Below, one piece after another: positions 10,355-21,200 of a stretch of DNA of 64,000 bases; the stretch's first letter is position 1; each line of letters starts with the position of its first letter. Location: contig JBAIAA010000255.1 of the NCBI GenBank assembly GCA_037893245.1, forward strand, positions 1 to 64,000, read 5' to 3'. This DNA comes from Crossaster papposus (Eukaryota > Echinodermata > Asteroidea > Velatida > Solasteridae). The notes beneath the pieces were generated by a model. The model searched no databases and was not told the DNA's origin. It saw only the letters and a program-made list of their open reading frames with translations. A program made the position numbers and the translations under genes.

Positions 10355-11239
10355 CATGCCTCCCCCCAAGCCCTCTAAGAAGTCACAGACGCAGAATCCT
10401 GGACGTGGTAGAGGCAAGAAGAGTACCCCGAAAAAGACTACTCCTGAAGAGTCTACTGCTGCTCCTTGAAAGCCGTATACCAGAAGCCGAGGAAGAGGTA
10501 GAGGAGCCAAGCTTTCAAGAGCTATTATCCCCACCCCCCTGTAGTTTCTGACGTGTTGGACGAAAATGCGGGCTCGCGCTCGCCTTCTTCGGCTCGGTCC
10601 CATGATGGCTCTGTCCACTCTGCCCACTCCGAGGCCTCTGTGATGTCCCATGACTGCTTCGACTCTGCAGCTTCCAGTGCGTCCCATTTCTCCCCCGTGC
10701 AAGGTGACAAGCCCAAGGAGAGCAAGAAGACCAAGTCGCAGACCCAGCTGTCGCCAGAAGAGGAGGAGCTGATGTGCGAGTTTCTCACGGAGTGCTGGAC
10801 TCAGGAGGACACCATCGTCCAACCCCCAGCACCCATGGCTCCCCCAGTGCGTCTCCGGTCGGCTCCTCAACACAGTGCCAGCTGCTCGGAGCAGTACCAG
10901 GGAGTGAGCGTATGGTCCAGTGCCAGCAGGGAGTACATGGACATGTACAACCAGCAGCCACTCCAGCAGCAGCTCCAGCAGCAGCAGTATCAGCCGCCGC
11001 AGTTCTAGGATCCTGCTCAGGACATGCCCCCTGCTCCATCACCAGCACCTATGCAGCAGCATCAGCGCCAGCAGACGCCCATGTCCAGCTCCATCGTGCC
11101 AGCTGCTGTGAGTTCAGCGTCACAGGTGCTGAACCAGGGACTGGACAGCAGCATGCCAGAGCTCGGCCTCTCTGGATTCCTGACCGACCTGTCGGATAGC
11201 ACTGCGACAGCTGGGAACCCGAACCTGGACACCCCCTAG
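10355..11239 (+). pseudogene. Second ORF of the Harbinger element (DNA-binding-type partner), broken
   Basis: Begins MPPPKPSKKSQTQNPGRGRG, a basic start, then meets a stop near 10467. The adjoining frame is open from 10553 to 11008 (serine-rich, then SPEEEELMCEFLTECWTQED, then glutamine-rich) and a third from 11024 to 11239. Harbinger elements normally carry a Myb/SANT- or MADF-like protein beside the transposase. The EEEELMCEFL..CW block fits the first helix of such a domain, but the rest is missing. A related block (KILTKCWTSEDTIF) recurs at 11416-11470, suggesting internal duplication with loss. Role by family: helps the transposase enter the nucleus and bind DNA. Function here is inferred only. 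Confidence 0.5.
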
Positions 11240-12160
11240 GAGACAGAGAGACAGTGACAGTGACAGTATAATACTGTATTTTTGCCATGTGTTGTGATTG
11301 TTACTTTTTGGTCCAATTTGTTCGTGCCATAATGTATCAAACTGTATTTGTTGGCGGGACAGTCTCTTGAGCATGCCCAAGGAGAAGTTCTGCAAGGCCA
11401 GGTTGTCTATCAGCAAGATCCTCACGAAGTGCTGGACTTCGGAGGACACCATCTTCTTGTATTTTTAGTTGATCACTTATACTAGATCTTTCTATATGCT
11501 ACATCTTTCTATAATTTAAATTGTTTGTCTATCATTATTTAACATTAATAATAATTTTGCCCATTATCATTAAACCATTTCGTATAATAAAATGTAAAGT
11601 ACAATAGATAATTATGTCTCCCTTTCCCAGGTATTAAATATAATAATTTGGTTGAATACAAGAACATTATATCCCCGGGGATATCATAGGGGAAGGTATT
11701 ACTTTTGGTTACACATCATAATGAAACAAACTATATACACTTGACACTACATACACACTGTACAAACGTGTAAGTTACTTCAGTATTTATGTATTTAAAC
11801 GGTAAAACACAGGGGGAGGTAACACTACATACACATTGTACAAACTTGTTATTTACTTCTATATTGATGTATTTATACGGGAAATTACAGGGGGGGTATT
11901 AGTTTCGGTCACAAATCATAATTAAACAAAACTATATTTAAATTAAAACAGACAAATTGGTGGTTTATTTAGTACAATACACATATGAAATATCATTAAC
12001 ATCATAATAACGTCATAAAACCAGGGGTGCTCTGGTGCTCTGGTCATCTAGATCATCCTGTCTTGCCAAGGAACTGAACCTGCTGGAGCGTTGGCCCAGT
12101 GCTTCAGGAGATTCCTTTGTTTCTTGCCTTTCCTGGTGGAGGTGTTGTGGCCAGTCACTG

Positions 12161-13250
12161 TTATGGTGTCCACCAAGTTCGTGCCTCTCTCCATGCTCCT
12201 GGGACATAGTCTCTGTTCTGGTTCTCGGCACGGTCAAGCTGCCTGTTCTGGAGTCCTGGGTACCGGATCCTCATTTGGTTGTGCAGGACCATACACGCTT
12301 TGACAATCAGCTTCACGGTATTGGGGTCATGCTGCATGGTAGTCAGCAGAACTTGAAACCTGTTGGCCAGGATGCCGAAGGCATTCTCCACTACCCTCCT
12401 CGCTCTGGAAAACCTGTAGTTGAAGATGCGCTCTTCATTGGTGAGACATCGCTGGCTGTAGGGCTTCATCATAGTGGATCGCAGAGCGAAGGCATCGTCG
12501 CCGATGAAAAAGTAGGGCACATCCTGGTTGTCGTTGTGACGAGGATCTGGTGTAGGAAAACCTAGCCTACCATCTTCAGTCAATTCTTTCACTCAGACTC
12601 GTTGTAGATCTGAGCGTCTGATGCTGCTCCAGCACCACCAATATCTGCCCAGATGAATTTGTAGTCCGCATCTACAAGCGCCATCAGAACAATGGAGTAG
12701 AATCCTTTGTAGTTGTAGTACATGGACCCACTATTTCGAGGACACCGGCATGCAACGTGCTTTCCATCCAGGGCTCCAAGTGTATGGGGTAGGTTCCACT
12801 TTTCCCAGAACTTTTCAGCAATGGCACGCCATCCATCAAGAGTGGTTGGACAGAATATCACATCTGGAAGGTATTCGTCGATGATGGCCTGGCAGACTTC
12901 TCTTACGACGATTGAAATGGTGTTGTGGGGGACCCTCCAGGCCGAACTTCATCGAGGCATACTTGGTTCCAGAGGCAAGATGACGCAAAGTCAAGGCAAG
13001 TTTCAGGCCAGGCTCCAGCGGCTCCCTGTAGGCAGTATGTTTCTTTGTGATCCTTGGACCCACTCTGGCTAGCACCTCGTCGAACTCAGAATCTCAGGGG
13101 GCATCCGCATAAAGTTCTTGAAGGAGGCCTGGTCCTCGTTCCGGAGTTCCACCAGAAGCTGGTCGTACAGGCCAAACTGCCATCGCCTCCAATCCATGGC
13201 CTGACCCAGAACCTTCTCCTCTGACGTCTTCTCCTCCTTCTCCTATTGGC
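12161..13250 (-). pseudogene. PIF/Harbinger transposase (DDE), frameshifted
   Basis: Read on the minus strand in successive frames. From 13200: WQFGLYDQLLVELRNEDQAS, then EFDEVLARVGPRITKKHTAY, ALTLRHLASGTKYASMKFG, VVREVCQAIIDEYLPDVIF, then GALDGKHVACRCP (first Asp), ASDAQIYNESE (second Asp), KELTEDGRLGFPTPDPRHND, and RVVENAFGILANRFQVL (Glu). The DDE triad is therefore present. Single-base frameshifts lie near 13090, 12935 and 12593, so the copy cannot encode an intact enzyme. The known reaction is cut-and-paste transposition at TWA sites. Confidence 0.88.
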
Positions 13251-14280
13251 TTGGACCTGGTGAAGTGGCAATTCTAGCAGGTTATGGTGATATTGGAGAA
13301 CAGCAAGATCTTATTGGAGCAGCAGTTCCAGCTCCATCTTCAATGCTGTATCCAGGAGAAGTGATGAAGAGGTACCAGCAGCACCATATATATACAGATA
13401 CCCCAACACACTGGATAATACGCTTTCAATACGCTAGCACACAGTGAACGCGTTACCTGGTCGTTAGGCAGTCGTTGAACGCGCTAGATAGTCGTTACAC
13501 ATACGCTGACCAACGTTGACCAACGCTTCAAGACACGCTGGTTGGAGGGCTAGCGTACACCCTGGCGTGCCCCAACGCGTTGATAACCAATTGGTAGCGA
13601 TCGTCTAGCGCGTTCGACGCGTGAGTAACGACCATCCTGCGAGCCGCCAGCGTGTGCAGTCACACGCTGGCAAACGCTGAAAATTGTAGGTATGTTGAAA
13701 AATGTATTTTTGCCTCAGCGTGTGACAGCGTGTTCCAGCGTGTGGGTAACGCGCTTAGCGTGTTGCGAACGCTGGCCTAGCGTTGGTCAACGTTTACCCG
13801 CGTGTTACCGAAATTCCAACACGTTGGCCTAAAACGTTCTGGTTTGACAGGGCTTTGAGTGTAGTAGCGCGTCGGCTTTTTATACAACTAATCATGTGGT
13901 CGTTGCAGTACGCTGGCGCGCGTTGGAACGCGCTACTCACGCGCTGGGCAGACGTTCATCAGTCGTCGAGCGCGTTACTAACGCGTTACTAACGCGTTAC
14001 TCACGCGCTGGCGAACGCTATGAACCCGTTAACAACGCGTTATGGACACGCTGAAATCACGGTTCCACTTGACTTTTTTCTGTGGAAGTTCAGCGTTTGC
14101 CAGCGTATCAACTATTTTTAACACGCTACTCGCGCGTTGGCCTAAAACGTTCTGGTGTGACAGGGCCATTAGCCGCGAACTTACGCACTGTCAAACGTTC
14201 GTGAAACTGTCGGAAGCGAAATGTTGCTCAGCAAACAAAAGGGGCGCAGCTTACGTAATACATTGTGGCGCAAGGGGGCT

Positions 14281-14491
14281 TACGCAATTGGCCATTTGCG
14301 TGTGGAATTTGAATAATATCTGGTACACTGACTTGTTCACACAGCTTGGCACAGTTTACATTTAAATTCTCCAGACCAAAAACAATGTTGCTATATAACG
14401 TGATTCGGGGCAAGCCCCCCCCCCACCCCCCCCCCCCACCCCCCCCCCCCCCCCCCCCCCCACCCCCCCCCCCCCCCCCCCCCCCCCCCCC

Positions 14492-14529
<38 letters not shown>

Positions 14530-14931
14530 ACTCTTTTGTGTTGACCATTGTGTTTCTCATTGAATCTCAGGAATTCCTTTTAGGTTTCAAGGGGGGGGGG
14601 TAGGTTACAAAAGGGTTAAGTGCGTATAAGTATAGAGATAAGAGGGGGTACCCCCTCTGCCACATATCGTGCTGCGTATACTAGCAACCCCCGGCTCGGG
14701 AATGATCTGGTGTCTTTGTGCCATTCTCAACCATTGTGAACAGTGTATTGGTGCTGAGCCGTCTCTAACGTAACTATGCAAGAGACTTGCCCCGAATCAC
14801 GTGATATAGCAACAGTCTATTTGGTCTGGATAATTTAAAGTAAAACTGTGCAAAGCTGTGTGAACAAGTCAGTTGTACCAGATATTATTTAAAATTCCAC
14901 ACGCAAATGGTCAATTGCATAAGGGTGAAAT
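14281..14931. mobile_element. Foldback MITE with a poly-C core
   Basis: The left arm (ATTGGCCATTTGCGTGTGGA to GTGATTCGGGGCAAG, about 14287-14414) is inverted at 14787-14921. Between the arms are a 115-base poly-C stretch and a block (AGGAATTCCTTTTAGGTTTC, then CCACATATCGTGCTGC). That block reappears inverted in the intron at about 37345-37525, so this is a dispersed family. Confidence 0.8.
14415..14529 (+). repeat. Poly-C tract with rare A, about 115 bases
   Basis: C runs interrupted by four or five single A bases in the core of the foldback MITE. Confidence 0.97.
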
Positions 14932-15033
14932 CGGCTGCAGGCCTGATATTATAGCCTGATATTATAACATCACGAGGCAAATGTCACAGTGGCAAGGAAT
15001 TTAATATGTTAAAGACACTACTAATTTTCTTAC

Positions 15034-15218
15034 CAATATACTTGGAGTCATTCAGTGCCGGGATGGCGACTTTTCGGGTCTCCCAGGCCAGAAAAGCCCC
15101 CAAAATTAGCACGGAGGCCATGGATGGCGTACAGGGCACCGATCCAGTACCTCTGATTCCCAGACTCGCATACCACGCGGATTGGCGTGTAAACAATGTC
15201 ATCATCATTGGGGTCCAC
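15034..15218 (-). pseudogene. GABA-B receptor exon n (ECL2, TM5), one-base frameshift
   Basis: Acceptor TATTTGTAG and donor ATATTG|GTAAGA. The first frame reads [20 protein letters not shown], then [15 protein letters not shown]. The second half reads [15 protein letters not shown], then [11 protein letters not shown], in the next frame. The shift lies at about 15112-15117, where one extra C (minus strand) in CCTCCGTG would explain it. Length is 185 bases, and 184 would give the expected phase 0 to 1. The C....W.G..Y...GL...[20 protein letters not shown] core is GABBR2-like. Either the gene is damaged here, or this is an assembly or sequencing error. The last helix exon should follow but is not visible. 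Confidence 0.9.
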
Positions 15219-18200
15219 CTACAAATACGATGTATGAGTTGGGTTATACATTCAGAATGACGAATTGAGACAATAGGGGATTAGTTATAACAATGATCAA
15301 GGACCTGAGCCAAGTCCTCGGTAGGTTTCCGTGTATGGGTTAGTTATCCGTGTATAATGAGGATTTGGGACAATGGGGATTGGTTATAACAATGACCAAG
15401 GACCTGAGCCAAGATCTATGTAGGTTTCCGTATATAGGTCGGTTTATCCGTCTATAACAAAGACTTCGGACAATGGGAATTAATTATAACAATGGCCGAG
15501 TACCTGAGCCAAGTCATCAGTATGTTTCCGTATGTTTCCATGTATGGGTCGGTTATCCATTTATAATGAGGACTTGGAATAATGGGGATTAGTTAGTTAT
15601 AACTATGACCGATGACCTGAGTAAGTCCTCGGTATGTTTCCGTGTATGGGTCGGTTATCAATTCAGAATGGGGACTTAAGACGGTGGGGAATTAGTTATA
15701 ACAATGACCAAGGACCTAAGCCGAGTCCTCGGTAGATGTCCGTGTACAAACTATGGAAGAAAGATAACTGGAAAAGAGGGTCTTTATGGGTATTGCTAGA
15801 CTTTGTTTGTTCATGGGTGTCAGTATGTAGGCCCTATGTGCGCATGGGTGAAATCAAAACGGAACTTTCCGACAGATTTGCAAAGCTGTAAAAAAATAAA
15901 GAGAAGGTAAATTCGCCTCTGTCCTTCCGTAAAGTGAGGCGGGGTGACGAAGCTGCCTCTAGCCGCCTAACAATTGGGAAGGGGCGCCGGCAGCGAAGCC
16001 GCGCACTAACACCGCATACCTGGCTAAATGGCGATGTCACCGTGTGTTAATAATAAAGGAAGTATGAGAACACAAAAAGGTGAATCCTGGGGCCACATAT
16101 TCAGAGATACTCGCATGAGAATTCCAGGGAAAATGTGGCAACATTCTTTTCGCCCTCGACTTTCGTAAATGGGACCAAAGTCAAAATACTGTTTAAAGAT
16201 GATAGCACCAATGTCGGTATACATGTGGCATGTACGTTGGGGACACGAATAGTTAATGTTTCACTTTTGTTTTCTATAGATTAGCTAATTTCGTCGAGAA
16301 CAGATAGTTCAACCAATCTAAACATCGTTAGGGTAGCTCCTAAACACTGTATGCACAATGAAAAGGCGTGGCAACAAGCTGGTGCCACTTTTCTGTCGTA
16401 TCCTTTAACGCTCTGACCGTAGTTGTATTTTACTGATAAATCCCGATTTTGTTAAGGTGAAAAGTCTGTAAATTCCTCTACTTTTCCGACTTTTCACCGT
16501 CAAAAATACGTGTTGTTTATACAACTATATGGTCCGACCGCCAAAAACACGTTAAAAGGATAGCTGAATGCCTTTTGACAGTACATTTTACGATAATTGT
16601 TTAAAGAGGTGTGTCCGTGTCAAAATTTTGCAGAAAGACCATGTACTTTACTTGAATAATTTGTTGGTTTTTTTTGCACTGGAAAATCACACGCTCTCGT
16701 TCAGTTTTGCATAGGTTCAGTTGCAAACTAGGAGCAGGACGCTCTAAATTTAAAATGTAAATTTCATTAATCCTGTCACTACGAAGTAACGCTAATGTCA
16801 CGTGATACGCGCCCTACCACTTCTGGCGTTTTCACGAAGTAACGCAAAGCCCATAGCTAATACACACTAATAACGTCATTTCGTGAAAATTCACAAATCA
16901 GATACGCCGCGTTCGAGTTTTTACGAAGTGACGCTATATGTGTGTATTAGCTATTAGTATCCCTAACTTAAGGTTCATCTGTGATTTTTTTGTATTATAG
17001 GTCAAAGGTCATTGACCCCTGCCCAAATCCCTAAAAATTATATTTCAGCAACAGAATATGGTATATAGATGATCTTGGTGTCAAAATGCACAGAATTACA
17101 ATAGAAGATGACATCAAATAATTATTGACCCTTGGGACCAAATCCTGACATCCGAAAATGAGGTCAAAGGTCACAAAACAATTTTATTACTAAAATGTCA
17201 TATTTATATCAACAAAATATGGTATATAGATGATCTTGGTGTCAAAATGCCACAGGATTATGAAAGAAGATGACATGAATAACTGCTGACCCTTAGAAAA
17301 GAGGTCAAAGGTCAAAAATAGACGTATTACTAAAATGTCATATTAGTAAATAACAGGAAAATTACCATGAACAAAAACAAATCTAAGAGGCTAATTTCAA
17401 CTTATTGTGGCGGGTATGGGGGTTATTATTTATTCCAAGAGAAAAGAAGGAGGGGGGAAATTCCCTTTCTGAGGGGTCAAAGGTCTTTGACCCTGCACTA
17501 AAACATTATAAATTGTATCTCAGCAGCAGTATGTTTTTTCATAGGCCTAGATGATCTTGGTGTCCAAATGCACAGAATTATACTAGGAGACAAACACAAT
17601 ATGAAATGGATTCTTCACCACCAAAATACGAGGTTAAAGGTCAAAATGAGCAATTGGGCGGGGGGGTATTAAAGTTCATTAGTGTCAAATAGTTTGTGTA
17701 TGTAAAGTATATGTGCATTTATAATCATGTTTGGTGTTTATTGGGAAGGGGCGTAATCATACATTCAGCCTACGTTTTTGTATTATTAAAACGATTCTCG
17801 GTCACATGGGAAGGACATTAAATTGAAGGACGTCTAACGCTGGATTATGTGGAATTGTTTTCTTTTTCTGTAAGACTATTAGGTTTTTTAGTTAAAGATG
17901 AAGTGCTTTTGCAAGAAAATAGCAAAGGGAAACCGGTTTATGCAGGCATACTTCTAGGAATGATCAGTTTATTTGTTGTTGTTTGTTTTGATCAATCCCA
18001 GAGTTAGCTGCAGTGAATCAGAACTCATTCTACTATGGGAAGGGGAGGGTGTTTATGGAAGTTGTCACAAGTCAGAACTGTGTGGTTGCGTAACTATATT
18101 GCCCAGAGCGTAATTCTTATGTAAGTTTTTTCTTAGTTGGATAGACGGCTTCTGGGAGTCAGTTTCTGGCCACAGAACTGCGAGAGTGCAGTCGGTAGAG

Positions 18201-18220
18201 GAGTGGGGGGCGGGGGGGGG

Positions 18221-18265
<45 letters not shown>

Positions 18266-21200
18266 GGGGGGGGGGGGGGGGGGGGAGGGGGGGGGGGGGG
18301 GGGGGGGGGGCGGGGGTGGGGGGGGGGGTGGGATGGGTGGTGGAGGGGAGGGGGGGGGGGGGGGGGGGGGTTACGTGTACAAGTTTCAAGAGAACCCCCT
18401 CCGTGTTTTTCGTTATTTTCTTGAGACGCGGTTCTGCTGACAAGTATCATATGGATTGTATTTGTGACTGGCCAGAGTTAAATCTGTAATTGTACGTTAT
18501 CTATAGTGGGTATGCCCGGTATGCCAGAGAGTGGTTGTTTGACTGGCCTCTCCGGAGCGTAATTCTTAACTCTTTTTTTTGTGTATTGCAACAGTGGTCC
18601 TTTGTTTTTAGTTCACTCAGTGATTGGTTATTACCGGTAATAATATGCCGTCCCCTTTTTCTCTCCTTTTTGGAAGGGGAGCAGGGCATATTTTGTGTGC
18701 TATATTATGCACTTCATCAGTCACCATTCTTTCAGTTTACTTTTCTTTTTCCTTGTTTTTATATTTGTGTGTTGGTTTATATGACAGATTGCAAGGACAA
18801 ATACCGGATTTTTTTGATTTTTTTTTTTGGGGGGGGGGGGGTATTGATCGAAAGGAAGGCATCTTGACTTATTTATTTTGTTTTAGTCTTGAGAGGCCAT
18901 TTCTTTGATCATTGTTTTGTTCTTCCAATAGTTCCAATAGGATTTGCACATTCTCCTCATCCAGGTTGTTTTCTTCTTGGTTGGATTGTGGAGATGCTTT
19001 AGTCCTAGATCGAACAAGTTCATATTTTATGTTTTTGTGCCCGTTTGTATGCCAGGGTTGGTATCAAATAGCCTACATGTATTTAGGTATTCGTTTTCAC
19101 TAATCCAGTGCCAGTGTTTGAGGAGAGCTGGGTGCGCGACTCGTGGGTAGTATGGTAGGACGAACACCAGTGGGGTATTGTGGTGGTTTTTTTTTTTTTT
19201 TTTGTTCACGCTTAGAGTCCGCGGAAGGCTCGCCCCTTTGAGAAGGGCTAGGTCTTCGTTTGTGTATCCGCGCTTTTTAAGTTGGTCCTTGAATAATTCA
19301 ACCCTCTCCTCAAAGTCTTTTAAATGGGTACATATACGGTTGTTCCAGTCACTTCGCCCTTGATTAAGCCGCCAAATACCCGACTTAGGGTGTGCTGAAT
19401 CTCTCTGCTGTATACAAGACTCTCTGCAAGATGCACCAAACTCCTCTTCTTATTAATAAGAAACTTTTGGGGACATCTCACTTCACTGGGGTAACTAGTC
19501 AGGGTACATGTACATGTAGGGTAACTAGGTGTTATGAGTAATCACTTCTTAAACAAAGACATAATTCATGTTGTTTTATGTTATACGTATATCTCTAGGG
19601 TGGTGCCTTGTGGATTCAATATGGGGCTTCGAATAATGACCTTTGATCTTTAAGGTCATATGTGGCGGTCAATTTGTATCCTACATTTATATCACAAGAA
19701 TTTACATTTTTCTACTTCCAGTGTAATTATGACCATTTTGACACCAAGATCATACAAGTACATATGTTGTTGCCGAGATACAATTTATAGTGTTTTAGTC
19801 CAGGGTCAATGACCTTTGACCTCTGCTCCTAGAATAAATAATAACTCCCATACCCGCCACGTAAGTTAAAATTAGTCTCTTCGATTTGTTTGTGCTCATT
19901 TTTATTTAATGATAATTTTCCTGTTATAAATATGACATTTTAGTAATAAAATAGTTTTTTTACCTTTGACCTCATTTTCGGAGGTCAGGATTTGGTCCCA
20001 AGGGTCAATAATTATTTGATGTCATCTTCTTTTGTAATTCTGTGCATTTTGACACCAAGATCATATATATATACCATATTTTGTTGCTGAAATATAATTT
20101 TTAGTGATTTAGGCAGGGGTCAATGACCTTTGACCTCTAATAAAACAGTTCCCCAACCCCTATCCCTCCTTCCTTTTTTTGGGTAGTTGTCCATACCCAT
20201 ACCCACCAAAATCAGTTGAAATTAGCTTCTTTTAAATTTTGTCACAGATTGGCTCAATATATGGCTAATTTAGGGTTACTATATAGGCTTTGCGTTATAT
20301 CACTTGGTGAAAACTCACAAATCAGGTACGCCGCGTTCGAGTTTTCACGAAGTGACGCTATATGTGTGTATTACTTTTAGCTATGGGCTTTGCGTTATCA
20401 CTTGGTGAAAACTCACAAATCAGGTACGCCGTGTTCGAGTTTTCACGAAGTGACGCTATCTGTGTGTATTAGATATGGGCTTTGTGTTACCTCGTAAAAA
20501 CGCCAGAAATTGGCCCCACGATCGAGTTTTAACAAAGTGACGCTATCTGTGTGTATTAGCTATGGGTTTTTCTTTACTTTGTGAAAACGCTGGAAATGGG
20601 TTGCGATACTGAGCCGTGTTACTTCGTCTTGACGGTGACAAATTAATTACTCGCTGTTGGCCGATTTCTTTTCGTGCGATATCTGATTCGAAATCCCATA
20701 AAAACAATGGTAGAAATAATATCATTCAATTTGAAAACCAATTGTTCAAGGTGCAACCCCCTAAAAGCACGGTAACACCAACGTTAACGGTGTACCTGTT
20801 TAGATCCTCTTATGTTGTTTGCTTTCACTGGATCTGTAGCGTCCCATGCGGAGAGAATGATGACATCAACGACCACAAGGACTGCTATGATGCCGCACAG
20901 TTTGCTATCCTTTAAGTCCTGTGATGGTATCAAAACATTGAAGACTAATTTAATTGACAAGAGAAAAGTTGAGACCGTTACAAAACATTGGGGCCGTATC
21001 TAGCCCTAGTCTATGGCCCCGCACTAGAGAAAAGACGGGGGAAATGGTTGTTTACATCAGACACGTCAGTGTGCATACATTGTTTCTATCGTTTTTATTC
21101 AATGTATACAATACACGTCGTGTGTGTCACATAAATTACACACAGCACTAATGCACAAATGTGACCCACTCTGCAAAAATGAGTCTGATGTGTTGAAAAT

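Larger units (their letters stand above)
10040..14168. mobile_element. PIF/Harbinger DNA transposon with subterminal AACGCG/CAGCGTG repeats
   Basis: The right end is TGGCCCTGTCACACCAGAAC read inward, with TTA next to it (14169-14171), fitting the 3-bp TWA target of Harbinger elements. Both ends hold dense arrays of short motifs (AGCGTGTGA, AACGCGTTACT, CGCTGGCGAACGCT) at 10040-10260 and 13430-14140. Inside are the two expected genes, a transposase (minus) and a second ORF (plus). The left terminus was not found and seems lost next to the MITE ending at 10035. A second terminus-like sequence at 13820-13855 suggests nested or rearranged copies. Confidence 0.8.
16779..20628. mobile_element. Large inverted-repeat element with arms of about 0.9 kb
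   Basis: The left arm (about 16779-17660) and right arm (about 19590-20628) are complementary over long stretches. Examples: ACGAAGTAACGC, CCATAGCTAATACACAC, GGTACGCCGCGTTCGAGTTT, GGGACCAAATCCTGACATCC, GATCTTGGTGTCAAAATG. Arms carry several AGGTCAAAGGTCA motifs. The spacer (17660-19590) has a poly-G run and a Penelope-like tail, which look like later insertions. No transposase frame is seen, so it is probably a non-autonomous long-TIR element. Confidence 0.8.

Noticed and set aside
18133..18450. Proline- and glycine-rich frames at 18.1-18.4 kb and 14.2-14.6 kb
   Set aside because: Caused by poly-G and poly-C tracts.
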